NCBI RefSeq assembly: GCF_001704615.3
Contig: NZ_CP029397.2
Location: 372,001-436,000, forward strand
Source: Acinetobacter defluvii
GTDB lineage: Bacteria; Pseudomonadota; Gammaproteobacteria; Pseudomonadales; Moraxellaceae
Direction: 5' to 3'
DNA length: 64,000 nt
A model generated the notes under the pieces. That model was not told the DNA's origin. It did no database searches and saw only the letters and a program-made list of their open reading frames with translations. Each line of letters begins with the position of its first letter. The stretch's first letter is position 1. Positions 40,639 to 50,423 of this stretch are shown here, one piece after another. A program made the translations under genes and the position numbers.

Positions 40639-41376
40639 ATGGACATCCTAATTTGTGATGATGAGCCTCTAGCAGTTGAGCGATTGTCACGGTTAGTATC
40701 GCAATTGGGGCATCATGTGGTTGCCACTGCGCAACATGGTCAACAAGCATTAGAACTCGCAGCACAATATGCACCTGATGTGGTTTTGTTGGATATCCAA
40801 ATGCCTGAAATGGATGGTTTGGAGTGTGCCAAACATTTAAGTCAACTTGACCCAATGCCTGCAATTATTTTTTGCACAGCTTATGACGAGCATGCATTAC
40901 AGGCGATTCAATCTCAAGCAAAAGGATATTTGTTAAAACCAATCGCGAAAGACGATTTAAATGCGGTATTGGAGAGTTTAACCAAGTTAACTCAAGCCCA
41001 AATAACTAACTTAGAAAAAAAAGAACTCATGGAAGAAAAAGTGCAAAGACAGCAAATTGCTGCAAAAACTTATCGTGGTCTGGAATTGATACCCATTGAA
41101 AATATTTATTATTTTTTAGCGGATCAAAAATATGTCACTGTACGCCATAAAAATGGCAGCGTGCTTATCGATGAAACTTTAAAAGATTTAGAGCAGGAGT
41201 TTGCTGATAAATTTATTCGTATCCATCGTAATGCTTTAATTTCTTTAGATTATTTAGATGGTTTGGAAATGGTGGCATCTGGGCAATACCAAGTTCGTTG
41301 TCGAGAATTAGGTGAAAAATTAGCCGTGAGTCGCCGACATTTACCGAGTTTAAGAGAGCGTATGCAAAACTTATAA
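40639..41376 (+). CDS. AlgR/LytTR-type response regulator
   Basis: A 245-residue regulator with a receiver domain (acidic DDEP at residues 6-9, phospho-acceptor Asp in VVLLDIQMPEMDG) and a LytTR DNA-binding domain (about residues 140-240, with the conserved KYVTVRH and FIRIHRNALISLDYL segments). It follows its kinase by 51 bp and precedes hemC by 91 bp. It is probably the orthologue of Pseudomonas AlgR; I leave the symbol open because the regulon cannot be inferred. Confidence 0.87.
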   Translation: MDILICDDEPLAVERLSRLVSQLGHHVVATAQHGQQALELAAQYAPDVVLLDIQMPEMDGLECAKHLSQLDPMPAIIFCTAYDEHALQAIQSQAKGYLLKPIAKDDLNAVLESLTKLTQAQITNLEKKELMEEKVQRQQIAAKTYRGLELIPIENIYYFLADQKYVTVRHKNGSVLIDETLKDLEQEFADKFIRIHRNALISLDYLDGLEMVASGQYQVRCRELGEKLAVSRRHLPSLRERMQNL

Positions 41377-41467
41377 TGTGCTTGCGTTATACTTTCTCAC
41401 ATAATTTACTTGCATTTTTAGAGCAGGACGTTAAGTTTAGAGTGTTTAAACCTTTGGCAAAGCTGAA

Positions 41468-42397
41468 ATGATGAAAACCCTGAAAATAGCGACCAGACAA
41501 AGTCCGCTGGCGATGTGGCAAGCAGAACACATTCGTGACCGATTAGAAGCACTTCATCCGCACATTTCTGTGGAGTTGGTGACCTTTGTGACACAGGGCG
41601 ATAAAATTTTGGATACGCCATTGGCAAAAATAGGTGGAAAAGGGTTATTTGTTAAAGAGTTAGAAGCGGCATTGTTGGATGGGCGTGCTGACTTGGCTGT
41701 ACATTCCATGAAAGATGTACCAATGCAATTACCTGAGGGTTTAGAGCTTGCGGTGATCTGTGAGCGAGAAGACCCATTTGATGCTTTTGTGTCAAATCAG
41801 TATGAAAAATTTGAAGATCTACCACACGGTGCAAAGCTCGGTACTTCAAGTTTACGCCGTAAATGTCAGGTTCTAAAACAGCGTCCAGATTTAGAGGTGA
41901 TTGATCTGCGTGGCAATGTCGGTACACGTTTATCAAAGCTAGATGCGGGGCAATATGATGCCATTATTTTAGCCAGTTCAGGTTTAAAGCGTTTAGGTTT
42001 AGATGAGCGTATTCGTCATACACTTGCACCTGAAATAAGTTTACCTGCGGTAGGACAAGGTGCTTTAGGCTTAGAGTGCCGTCGTGATGATCAAGAGGTT
42101 TTAGATTTGATCCTGCCTTTAATGCATCATGAAACTAATGTCTGTGTACGTGCAGAGCGTGCTTTCAATGCATATTTGGAAGGTGGTTGCCAAGTGCCGA
42201 TTGCAGGTTATGCAACTTTAGATGGTCAAACCATTCAGCTCGAAGGACGTGTCGGGAGTCCTGACGGTCAAACATTATTGGTACAACAAGTTCAAGGTCA
42301 TGCCGATCAAGCTGAGCAATTGGGTGTACAACTCGGTAAAGCATTACTTGCACTGGGTGCAGGTGATTTACTTAAAGCACTCTATCATCAAGATTAA
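41468..42397 (+). CDS. hemC: Porphobilinogen deaminase
   Basis: A 309-residue enzyme with [14 protein letters not shown] at the N-terminus, the active-site Asp in HSMKDVP, and the dipyrromethane-cofactor Cys in [13 protein letters not shown] (about residue 242). It links four porphobilinogens to hydroxymethylbilane. A double ATG starts the gene. The stop overlaps the hemD start by one base (TAATG), so synthesis of the two enzymes is coupled. Confidence 0.95.
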   Translation: MMKTLKIATRQSPLAMWQAEHIRDRLEALHPHISVELVTFVTQGDKILDTPLAKIGGKGLFVKELEAALLDGRADLAVHSMKDVPMQLPEGLELAVICEREDPFDAFVSNQYEKFEDLPHGAKLGTSSLRRKCQVLKQRPDLEVIDLRGNVGTRLSKLDAGQYDAIILASSGLKRLGLDERIRHTLAPEISLPAVGQGALGLECRRDDQEVLDLILPLMHHETNVCVRAERAFNAYLEGGCQVPIAGYATLDGQTIQLEGRVGSPDGQTLLVQQVQGHADQAEQLGVQLGKALLALGAGDLLKALYHQD

Positions 42398-43179
42398 TGT
42401 TATTTATAAATACGCGACCGACTGACCGTGCTCAGACATTAACCCAATGTCTGACACAGGCAGGGGTGGCGGTTGTTGAATTGCCTTTATTGGTGTTGTC
42501 TGCTCGTCCCTTTTCGCCAGAATTGCAAACATTGTATCAACGGTTGTGTGATACTGATGTGATTGTGGTGGTCAGCCCAACTGCTGTTGAAATTGGGATG
42601 CAATATTTACAACAAAGTGGCTTGCACCTAGCACAATTAGAGCATATTGAGTGGATTGCTGTGGGGCAAACGACAGCGCAAGCCTTAAAAAAATATCAGA
42701 TTGAAAGTTTAGTTCCTGCTGTAGAAACCTCCGAAGGAATGTTGGGGTTGAGTATTTTTGAAAATCGAGAAAATCTAAAAAAAATTGCATTTTGGCGTGG
42801 TGAGGGTGGACGTCAGTTTATGATGCAACATTGCCAAAGTCGTCAGATCGAAGTGTTAAACTTTGTTTTATATGAGCGCCATTTACCAGCGACGACATTA
42901 GAAAAATATACTGCCATGTTGTTGATATTGTCTGATTTCTCTGTGCCTTATGTAGTTTGCATCAGTAGTGAGGCGAGCTGGTTAAACTGGCTAGATTTAA
43001 ATGTATCTAATTTAAACTTGATTCCGCAATGTCATTATTTGGTATTGGGTGAACGTTTGTATCAAATTTTGCAAGAACATAAGAGAAAAGCTGGGATGTG
43101 TTTTAATATCAGCATCCTTGATAATTTAAAAGCCAGCACAGTGTTGCAGCAAATTCAGCAATTGCAAAGGAATGTATGA
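42397..43179 (+). CDS. hemD: Uroporphyrinogen-III synthase
   Basis: A 260-residue protein of the divergent HemD family. It has the typical start FINTRPTDRAQTLTQCL, the VVVSPTAVEIGMQYL segment and AVGQTTAQALKKYQI. It closes hydroxymethylbilane to uroporphyrinogen III. Its last bases overlap the start of the next gene by 4 bp (ATGA), continuing the coupled hem cluster. Confidence 0.92.
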   Translation: MLFINTRPTDRAQTLTQCLTQAGVAVVELPLLVLSARPFSPELQTLYQRLCDTDVIVVVSPTAVEIGMQYLQQSGLHLAQLEHIEWIAVGQTTAQALKKYQIESLVPAVETSEGMLGLSIFENRENLKKIAFWRGEGGRQFMMQHCQSRQIEVLNFVLYERHLPATTLEKYTAMLLILSDFSVPYVVCISSEASWLNWLDLNVSNLNLIPQCHYLVLGERLYQILQEHKRKAGMCFNISILDNLKASTVLQQIQQLQRNV

Positions 43180-44018
43180 AAAAGTTTATCTATCTCTTAT
43201 TTTTTATAGCGATGGCATGGCTGATTAAACTTAGTTATGACTTTTATCATGTATCCAAACAGCTCACAGAGATTCAAAATAGTTTGCATCAAAGTGAGCA
43301 AAAAAGTGCTACATTGAATGATCAGGTGGTCGCACTACAGCGAGATCCTACAGCGAACAGAGCAACACCTGCTAAAAACACACAAAATACTATTGTACCT
43401 AAACAGCCTGAAACGCAAACTATTCAAGCTTCAACTGTTATTAAGCAACAGTTAGAATTGGTTAAGTTTGCCTTGCAGCAACAGCAGTATATTTTTGCTT
43501 TAGAACAATTGGTTTCGCTAAATCAAAATCTTGATCAATACAATTTAGCAGAAGCACTTAAAGGAAGTTTGCATCAAGCGATTCAACAAGATATACAAAG
43601 TATTCAAAAGTTTAGTCAAGCACGTCAAGAACAACAGCAACAGTTAAATAATGTGCTACACCAATTCGACCATGATATTCACAGTGAAATTCAACATCCA
43701 AATTTAAGTCCTGCTCAACCTAATGCTGAGCATTTCTGGCAACGTTGGTTTCAGGTTCAACGAGTAGATCAGCACACTCCAGAACTGGTAAATCGCAGAC
43801 TGATTTTAAAAGAAAGTCAGTTGAGAATTATCTTGGCACAGCAAGCGTTGCTGCGTGGTGAATATGTTGAATACCAAAATATATTAAAACTGGTGATTCA
43901 GCAATTAGACCAGTTACCTGATGCTAAAAGTCAAAAGCTCAAACAACAGTTAATCAAAATACAGCAAATACCAATTTTGACGGCCCCTAAACTCAATACA
44001 GCCACGGTATTGGGGTGA
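43176..44018 (+). CDS. hemX: HemX-like membrane protein
   Basis: A 280-residue protein with one N-terminal membrane helix (about residues 3-20), a periplasmic coiled coil (about 26-55), a Thr/Pro/Gln-rich linker and a helical Gln-rich domain. It matches the architecture of HemX (annotated in databases as uroporphyrinogen-III C-methyltransferase, though it lacks a methyltransferase domain). Its role is thought to be structural in heme synthesis and is not proven. It overlaps hemD and precedes hemY by 4 bp. Confidence 0.82.
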   Translation: MKKFIYLLFFIAMAWLIKLSYDFYHVSKQLTEIQNSLHQSEQKSATLNDQVVALQRDPTANRATPAKNTQNTIVPKQPETQTIQASTVIKQQLELVKFALQQQQYIFALEQLVSLNQNLDQYNLAEALKGSLHQAIQQDIQSIQKFSQARQEQQQQLNNVLHQFDHDIHSEIQHPNLSPAQPNAEHFWQRWFQVQRVDQHTPELVNRRLILKESQLRIILAQQALLRGEYVEYQNILKLVIQQLDQLPDAKSQKLKQQLIKIQQIPILTAPKLNTATVLG

Positions 44019-44022
44019 GTAG

Positions 44023-45219
44023 ATGAAGCAAATTGTTTTAGTGTATGGATTTATTGCTTTAATTATATTGGCATTGCTGAGTCTGTTCAGTTATTCCGCA
44101 GGGGCGGGCTATATTTATATCTATTGGCACACGATACAAATCCAAACCAATATTTGGATAATGGTGTTTTTCTTTCTCATTTTAAGCTTTATTGCACATG
44201 CCACTTGGTATTTGATTAAACGTTATGTTAATCGAGAGCGTCGTAAAATTGAAAATGCCTTAAGCTTTAGTCGATTGCATCCTTATGAACAACTGGGTGT
44301 GGTTTGGTTATTAGAAGGTGAACGAGATAAACAAGATTTTATTGAAACGATATTTAATCAGTCTGCTTTATTAAAACAAATTGTTCAGGCTCGTCTTTTG
44401 TTTAGACAACAAGATTATGCAGCAGCATTAAAGATACTTGAGCAAAGTTCAACTGCTGCTTTTGAGTTGGCAGAAATCCAACGCATAGAAATTCATTTGG
44501 CACAAAATCAAGCCCAACACGCACTGACTCATTTAGAGTTTTTAAATGGACATCAACTCTCCCCTTGGTTAAACCAAGTCAGTGATGCCTATGCACATAA
44601 ATTACAAGCATTATGGGGCGAGTTTGCTATTCAATATCCATTTCAGTATTTACATTCTACTCAATTTGGAAAGTTATTAAGTTTAGAAGCCAAACAACAG
44701 TGGTTAACTGAATTATTATCTCAAATTGAAAATGCAAGCTTAGAGGAAAACGAGCTTATTCAGCAGCGCTATTTAAATATAATGCCTTCTTTAGAGATGT
44801 TGCCTTATGCAATAAAAGTGCTCTGGTTAAAATTATTAACTCGTTATCCTGAAATGGCGCAACAGCATCAAAATCTAGCTTTGCATTTATTAAATGAAAA
44901 ATTTGATCAAGATGTATTTTATTTGTTGTTCCAACAACATTTATTGCGTCAAAATCCAGATTATGAATATATTGAGCAGCAAATTGACGCTTTAGAGAAG
45001 AAATATTTAGGTATGCCTGTTTTTGCTTTTGCCAAATGGCATATCTATACTGCAACAGGGAAAATTGAGCAAGCTGAACAATTATTGTCTTTATATCCAG
45101 ATGATATTTTAATGAATTATTTAAGGATTAAATCGACCTTAAAAGGTGATGAGACACTGATTTTACAGTTAAACTCAATTTTTGAAAATGATGCAAATTT
45201 TGTGAAATTTAAAATTTAA
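44023..45219 (+). CDS. hemY: HemY-like TPR membrane protein
   Basis: A 398-residue protein with two N-terminal membrane helices (about residues 5-25 and 42-63), the HemY_N region, and C-terminal TPR-like helical repeats. It closes the hemCDXY cluster common in gammaproteobacteria; the function in heme synthesis is unresolved. It is distinct from the protoporphyrinogen oxidase also called HemY in Bacillus. A thioesterase gene begins 9 bp downstream. Confidence 0.85.
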   Translation: MKQIVLVYGFIALIILALLSLFSYSAGAGYIYIYWHTIQIQTNIWIMVFFFLILSFIAHATWYLIKRYVNRERRKIENALSFSRLHPYEQLGVVWLLEGERDKQDFIETIFNQSALLKQIVQARLLFRQQDYAAALKILEQSSTAAFELAEIQRIEIHLAQNQAQHALTHLEFLNGHQLSPWLNQVSDAYAHKLQALWGEFAIQYPFQYLHSTQFGKLLSLEAKQQWLTELLSQIENASLEENELIQQRYLNIMPSLEMLPYAIKVLWLKLLTRYPEMAQQHQNLALHLLNEKFDQDVFYLLFQQHLLRQNPDYEYIEQQIDALEKKYLGMPVFAFAKWHIYTATGKIEQAEQLLSLYPDDILMNYLRIKSTLKGDETLILQLNSIFENDANFVKFKI

Positions 45220-45228
45220 GGACAATTC

Positions 45229-45660
45229 ATGATTGAACTATCGCATTATCCAGTTATTTATGAACAAAAAGTTGCATGGGGTGATATGGATGCATTTGGT
45301 CATGTGAATAATGTGCAATATTATCGTTATATTGAAAGCGCAAGAATTGAATATTTCGATGCCTTAAATGTATTTGCGGAAGAAACTTTAACAGTGGTTG
45401 CTTCAAGTCAATGTAAATATTTAAAACCCGTTTTTTATCCAGATCAATTAAAAATATATACTCGAACTGATGAAATGCGAAATAGTGCGATTCGTATGCA
45501 TTATGTTTTATATAGTGAACAACAACAGCAAATCGTTGCGGACGGCGAGGCTGTAGTTGTCTTTGTGGATAAAATAAATATGAAAAAAATGGCTATTCCT
45601 GAAAGTTTAAGACAAAAAATAATGGCTTTAGAAAGTCAGGTTGGGAATTATTTGAAATAG
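45229..45660 (+). CDS. Acyl-CoA thioesterase (hot-dog fold)
   Basis: A 143-residue protein of the 4-hydroxybenzoyl-CoA thioesterase/YbgC type. The catalytic loop WGDMDAFGHVNNVQYYRYIE contains the conserved Asp and the HVNN motif at about residues 18-37. It hydrolyses acyl-CoA thioesters; the substrate is not predictable. It is placed 9 bp after hemY with a clear AAGGA ribosome binding site, so it is probably the last gene of the hem operon. Confidence 0.87.
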   Translation: MIELSHYPVIYEQKVAWGDMDAFGHVNNVQYYRYIESARIEYFDALNVFAEETLTVVASSQCKYLKPVFYPDQLKIYTRTDEMRNSAIRMHYVLYSEQQQQIVADGEAVVVFVDKINMKKMAIPESLRQKIMALESQVGNYLK

Positions 45661-45920
45661 AATATTTTTTTAGTCAATGCGTAAAATTTAATTTAGTTTA
45701 TATTATGTTTGGCTCTTAAATATTTAAATTAAAATGAATAAAACCTAGGTATTTTAAAATATTAAGTGTTTTTATTTGGTTTTATAAAGCCGCAGGCTAT
45801 ATTATTTTTTTGTTTATTTATGTGAGTGGGTAGAAGGTTAAGTATTGCTAATTAATATGATTAAAAATATTATAAGCAAGAATTATTTCAAATAATTATT
45901 ACATTGACTATGGAGTTAAT
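45661..45920 (+). promoter_or_regulatory. Very AT-rich region upstream of the H-NS-like gene
   Basis: About 260 bp with many A/T tracts, resembling the curved promoter regions to which H-NS proteins bind. It contains a weak terminator-like hairpin (AGCC / GGCT at 45788-45798, then T-rich DNA) that may end the hem operon transcript. No other gene seen. Confidence 0.5.
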
Positions 45921-46247
45921 ATGATGCCGGATATTAGTAATCTTTCAGTAGAAGAGTTAGAGCGTTTAACAGCACAAGCAGAGGCATTGATTGAATCAAA
46001 AAAAGATCAAAAAATTGAAGACGCTTATAATAAAATTTTAGAAATTGCTGAATCCGCAGGTTTAACTTTAGAGCAATTTATTGAGTATGGTTCACACAAA
46101 CGTAAAAAAACTACACGTAAAGCAGTAGAACCACGTTATCGCAATAAGAATAATGCTTCAGAAACGTGGACAGGGCGTGGCAAACAACCACGTTGGTTAG
46201 TTGCTGAAATTGAAAAAGGTGCAAAATTAGAAGATTTCTTGATCTAA
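45921..46247 (+). CDS. H-NS-family nucleoid-associated protein
   Basis: A 108-residue protein with an N-terminal oligomerisation helix (about residues 5-45). The C-terminal DNA-binding motif is NASETWTGRGKQPRWLVAEI (about residues 78-97), the TWTGRGRxPxW hallmark of H-NS. It is shorter than E. coli H-NS (137 aa), as in Acinetobacter. It silences AT-rich, often foreign, genes; autorepression is plausible given the AT-rich upstream region. ATG codons at 45921 and 45924 are both possible. Confidence 0.9.
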   Translation: MMPDISNLSVEELERLTAQAEALIESKKDQKIEDAYNKILEIAESAGLTLEQFIEYGSHKRKKTTRKAVEPRYRNKNNASETWTGRGKQPRWLVAEIEKGAKLEDFLI

Positions 46248-46283
46248 TCTTCATCTTAATGTCATTCAATGATCATAAAATCC

Positions 46284-46314
46284 AAAAACCAAGCAAATCT
46301 GCTTGGTTTTTTTA
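46284..46314 (+). terminator. Intrinsic terminator after the H-NS-like gene
   Basis: Perfect 10-bp stem AAAACCAAGC / GCTTGGTTTT with a 6-nt loop, followed by TTT. Confidence 0.9.
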
Positions 46315-46409
46315 TAAGAGTGAATTGGAGATATTCAAAAATTATGCATAATGTGTAGCTAGGGCATCATCTTGCATGGAAGAATAAATGAATATGTTGG
46401 TATGGCTAG

Positions 46410-47153
46410 ATGAATAAAAAATCAAAACAGTTAACTTGGTGGATGATTGGCATCATTGCCTTTTTTGTTTTTGTATTGTTACAAGTTCCAGCGACATGGT
46501 TAATTTCGAAATTTTATAAAAATAATCAAAGCTTACAAAACGTCAGCGGTAATATTTGGCAAGGTCAAGCCGATTGGCATAAAGGCAATTTACGCGGTTC
46601 TATCACTTGGCGCACGCGTCCTTTAGATTTAATTTTATTACGTGCGGGTGCAAATATTGAAATCCATAGCGGACAAACACAACTCAAAGGAGTTGCTGCA
46701 TATGGTTTGGGGAAACGCATTACGATTAAAAATATGACAGGACAAATCGCCCCTGAAACGTTAAAAACTATTGTGGATTGGCAATGGCCTACCAATGCCA
46801 TTCAACTTAAAGATGTCAGTTTTAAATTTAAAAAAGACATAGGCTTTAGTGATAGTGATGGGCAGTTACAATGGGCAGGGGGTGAACTCATTTACACCTA
46901 TGCACAACGTCAAGATCGTATGAATATGCCGTCACTGAATGGTCAGTTGAAAGATGAAGCTGGAAAACTTATTTTTGATATCCAAGATCAACGTAGCCAG
47001 AAAATGGTTAATCTGACGCTTGATCCCAGTATGATGTTAGATGTCCAATTAACACAGCGCTTTTTGTTGAATGTTCCGTCTTATGATGGTAAAGCGGGTT
47101 TGGATACCTATGTGATTAGTAGTCGTCAACCCTTGTTGCAAGGTGGGGTATAA
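46410..47153 (+). CDS. gspN: Type II secretion protein N
   Basis: A 247-residue protein with one N-terminal membrane helix (about residues 10-33) and a periplasmic beta-rich domain (SGNIWQGQADW and the RTRPLDLILL segment are typical of GspN). GspN is an accessory component of the type II secretion apparatus. gspC follows 2 bp downstream and then gspD, so the unit is gspN-C-D; the other gsp genes must be elsewhere, as is usual in Acinetobacter. Confidence 0.88.
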   Translation: MNKKSKQLTWWMIGIIAFFVFVLLQVPATWLISKFYKNNQSLQNVSGNIWQGQADWHKGNLRGSITWRTRPLDLILLRAGANIEIHSGQTQLKGVAAYGLGKRITIKNMTGQIAPETLKTIVDWQWPTNAIQLKDVSFKFKKDIGFSDSDGQLQWAGGELIYTYAQRQDRMNMPSLNGQLKDEAGKLIFDIQDQRSQKMVNLTLDPSMMLDVQLTQRFLLNVPSYDGKAGLDTYVISSRQPLLQGGV

Positions 47154-47155
47154 CG

Positions 47156-48013
47156 ATGAATATTAAACAACAATTTGAACACATTTCTTGGAAAAAACTA
47201 GATCATCTTGCACCTGTGGTTTTGTTGTTGCTTATTTTGGCGTTATGTTGGAAATTAGCAGCTATGTTTTGGTGGACAATTGCACCACCGCAAGTGATGC
47301 AGCCTGAAACCGTACAGTTAGGGGCACAACAACCCCAAGTCCCGAATATTTCAAGTTTTGCGCTGTTTTATGAAGCGAATCAAAGCCAAGCACAAGCAGA
47401 TGAGACTATTCCTATGCAGCTCCAAGGGGTTGTGGTGGGTTATCCAAGCCGTAATTCTTCCGCCGTGATCAAGGTGAATGAAGTGGCTGATCGTTTTGTG
47501 GTAGGGCAAGAGATTGAAAATAGTGGTTATCAATTATCGGAAGTGTATTGGGATCGGGTTATTTTACGTCAAGCTAGCGGTGCAACACGAGAGTTGAAAT
47601 TTAATAGCTTAGGTAATTTGTATCAGCCGATTGAGCCAAATCCAACAGCTTCGGCAGGTGTCGCACCACTACAACAACAAGCGCAGCCTACCCAAGAGTC
47701 TTCGCCAAGTAATAGTCAAACTGCACTGACGCAAGCAATTGAGAAAATGAATCAAGACAAAGATCAATATCTAAAAAATATGGGTGTCAATACGCAAGGT
47801 GGGCAGGGATATGAGGTTACAGACCAAACCCCTTCAGCACTCCGTAATAAATTAGGCTTAAGATCAGGTGATCGCATTATTTCTTTAAATGGGCAGCCTG
47901 TAGGTCAAGGACAAAGTGATGTACAACTGCTAGAACAAGCAAAACGCGATGGCAAAGTACGAATCGAAATTAAGCGTGGTGATCAGGTGATGACCATTCA
48001 GCAAAGTTTGTAA
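47156..48013 (+). CDS. gspC: Type II secretion protein C
   Basis: A 285-residue inner-membrane protein: one membrane helix (about residues 17-42), a periplasmic HR domain (about 70-150, including LQGVVVGYPSRNSSAVI), a Gln/Pro/Ser linker and a C-terminal PDZ domain (about 215-285; LGLRSGDRIISLNGQPVG). GspC links the inner-membrane platform to the secretin GspD encoded next. Confidence 0.92.
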   Translation: MNIKQQFEHISWKKLDHLAPVVLLLLILALCWKLAAMFWWTIAPPQVMQPETVQLGAQQPQVPNISSFALFYEANQSQAQADETIPMQLQGVVVGYPSRNSSAVIKVNEVADRFVVGQEIENSGYQLSEVYWDRVILRQASGATRELKFNSLGNLYQPIEPNPTASAGVAPLQQQAQPTQESSPSNSQTALTQAIEKMNQDKDQYLKNMGVNTQGGQGYEVTDQTPSALRNKLGLRSGDRIISLNGQPVGQGQSDVQLLEQAKRDGKVRIEIKRGDQVMTIQQSL

Positions 48014-48054
48014 GTGATCAGAACTACAAATAGAACTAGGAAAGATAATAAGTT

Positions 48055-50298
48055 ATGGCTTTTTTGAATCATCGACCAGTCTGGGCTCTCGTAGCTGCTG
48101 CTCCTTTAATGACGGTTATCAGTACGGCAAGCTATGCACAAACGTGGAAAATCAACTTACGTGATGCGGATTTAACAGCTTTTATTAATGAAGTTGCGGA
48201 CATCACAGGTAAAAACTTTGCAGTTGATCCTCGTGTACGTGGCAATGTGACTGTGATTTCAAACAAGCCATTAAATAAAAATGAAGTCTATGACTTATTT
48301 TTAGGTGTGTTGAATGTCAATGGTGTGGTGGCTGTGCCTTCAGGCAACACCATTCGCCTAATTCCAGACAGTAATATCCGTAACTCAAGTGTACAGTATG
48401 ATCCTCGTAATAATGCACGAGGCGATCAGATCGTGACACGGGTGATTTGGCTTGAAAATACCAACCCCAATGATTTGATTCCAGCATTACGTCCTTTAAT
48501 GCCACAATTTGCACATATGGCAGCGATTCAAGGGACGAATGCTTTAATCGTTTCAGATCGTGCTAGTAATATTTATCAAATTGAAACCATTATCCGTAAC
48601 TTAGATGGTACGGGGCAAAATGATATTGAAGCAATTACTTTGCAGTCTAGCCAAGCAGAGGAAATTATTACTTTACTCGACTCTATGGCAGCCACAGGTG
48701 CTTCAAAAGATTTTGCAGGTTCTCGGGTGCGAATTATTGCGGATAAACGCACCAATCGTATTATCTTAAAAGGTGATCCAACTTCACGTAAGCGTTTACG
48801 TCATATGGTAGAAATGCTGGATGTACCTTCAGCAGATCTGTTAGGCGGATTAAAAGTATTCAAATTAAAATATGCCAACGCTAAAAATCTGTCTGAAATT
48901 TTACAAGGTCTTGTCACAGGACAAGCAGTTAATTCAAGCACTAACAATAATAATGGCACAAGCAATACTTCAATGAGTAGCTTAACCAATAGCAGTAGTA
49001 GCGGCTCTTCGATCAGTAATACATCAAGTGGATCAAGTACTACAGGTTCATCAATTAATTTAAATAGTAATTCATCCAATAACAACCAAAACAATATCAG
49101 TAGTTTTAATGCCAATGGTGTCAGTATTATTGCGGACAGTACCCAAAATGCACTGATCGTAAAAGCTGAACCGCAACTTATGCGTGAAATTGATACTGCG
49201 ATTCAACAATTAGATCTGCGTCGTCAACAAGTTTTGATTGAAGCTGCGATTATTGAAATTGAAGGGAGTGATACCGATCAACTCGGTGTACAGTGGGCGA
49301 TGGGAGATTTGAGTACGGGTGTAGGCTTGATTAACTTCTCTAATGTGGGTTCAAGTTTGGCAAATCTTGCAGCAGGTTATTTAACAGGTGGCGCGGCAGG
49401 GATTGGTGCTGCAATGGCTGGAAATAGTAATCAAGGTGCAGGTACATCTTTAATCTTAGGTGACTATAAAGAAGGGGCAAATGGTTCACGTAAACTCTAT
49501 GGTGCGATGATCCAAGCCTTAAAACAGAAGACCAAGTCTAATCTATTGTCTACTCCCTCTATTGTAACCATGGACAATGAAGAAGCCTATATCGTAGTGG
49601 GTGAAAACGTTCCTTTTGTTACAGGTTCGGTGAGTACAACGGGAGGTACTGCAAATCCTTATACTTCAATTGAACGTAAAGATGTCGGGATTACCTTAAA
49701 AGTGACGCCACAAATCGGAGAGGGTGGTTCAGTGCGTCTAGCTGTTGAGCAAGAGGTTTCTGATGTTAAAAATAATCGTGGTCAAGCAGCAGATTTGGTG
49801 ACCAGTAAGCGTGCGATTAAAACCACGGTATTGGCAGACCATGGGCAAACAGTCGTTTTGGGTGGGTTAATTTCAGATGACACTACAGTAGGTCGTCAGT
49901 CTGTACCCTTCTTAGGGGCGATTCCGGGCTTAGGGCGTTTATTTCGATCGGACAATAACAACAATCAAAAACGCAATTTGTTGATCTTTATTCATCCAAC
50001 CATCGTGGATGACAATAATGATATGCGTCGTTTAACGCAGCAGCGTTATGATCAAGTATATGGTTTGCAATTGGCGATGGATAAAGATGGCAACTTTGCT
50101 AAATTGCCTGCTCAAGTTGAAGATATCTATCAACAGCGTTTACCCTTTACCTCAAACTCTCAAGCTCAGCCAAAGATAGTGCAGCCTGCACCTGCGCCAC
50201 AAAATTATCAGCAAGTGCCTTCTGGTGGTAAAAATCAAGCTGTGACAACACCAGTAGCGGAAGATCAGTCACAAATTCAGCAACAAAAGATCAATTAA
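48055..50298 (+). CDS. gspD: Type II secretion outer-membrane secretin
   Basis: A 747-residue secretin: signal peptide (about residues 1-28, cleavage near SYAQ), N0 domain (about 30-100), N1-N3 repeats, the secretin barrel domain (about 420-650) with the family signature VPFLGAIPGLGRLF, and a Gln/Pro-rich C-terminal tail that may carry the S domain. A 60-residue Ser/Asn/Gly low-complexity insert (about residues 292-352) sits in the N3 domain. It forms the pore through which folded enzymes such as lipases are exported. Confidence 0.95.
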   Translation: MAFLNHRPVWALVAAAPLMTVISTASYAQTWKINLRDADLTAFINEVADITGKNFAVDPRVRGNVTVISNKPLNKNEVYDLFLGVLNVNGVVAVPSGNTIRLIPDSNIRNSSVQYDPRNNARGDQIVTRVIWLENTNPNDLIPALRPLMPQFAHMAAIQGTNALIVSDRASNIYQIETIIRNLDGTGQNDIEAITLQSSQAEEIITLLDSMAATGASKDFAGSRVRIIADKRTNRIILKGDPTSRKRLRHMVEMLDVPSADLLGGLKVFKLKYANAKNLSEILQGLVTGQAVNSSTNNNNGTSNTSMSSLTNSSSSGSSISNTSSGSSTTGSSINLNSNSSNNNQNNISSFNANGVSIIADSTQNALIVKAEPQLMREIDTAIQQLDLRRQQVLIEAAIIEIEGSDTDQLGVQWAMGDLSTGVGLINFSNVGSSLANLAAGYLTGGAAGIGAAMAGNSNQGAGTSLILGDYKEGANGSRKLYGAMIQALKQKTKSNLLSTPSIVTMDNEEAYIVVGENVPFVTGSVSTTGGTANPYTSIERKDVGITLKVTPQIGEGGSVRLAVEQEVSDVKNNRGQAADLVTSKRAIKTTVLADHGQTVVLGGLISDDTTVGRQSVPFLGAIPGLGRLFRSDNNNNQKRNLLIFIHPTIVDDNNDMRRLTQQRYDQVYGLQLAMDKDGNFAKLPAQVEDIYQQRLPFTSNSQAQPKIVQPAPAPQNYQQVPSGGKNQAVTTPVAEDQSQIQQQKIN

Positions 50299-50423
50299 AT
50301 TCTAGCGCAACTAGTTTTTATATAGGAATGATGTGGGATTCAGTGTGATGTGCGGTTGTTAGTACTATTAAAAACTGAATTTCACATGTTAATATGTTTT
50401 TGAATCAGAATGAGAAGATCATC

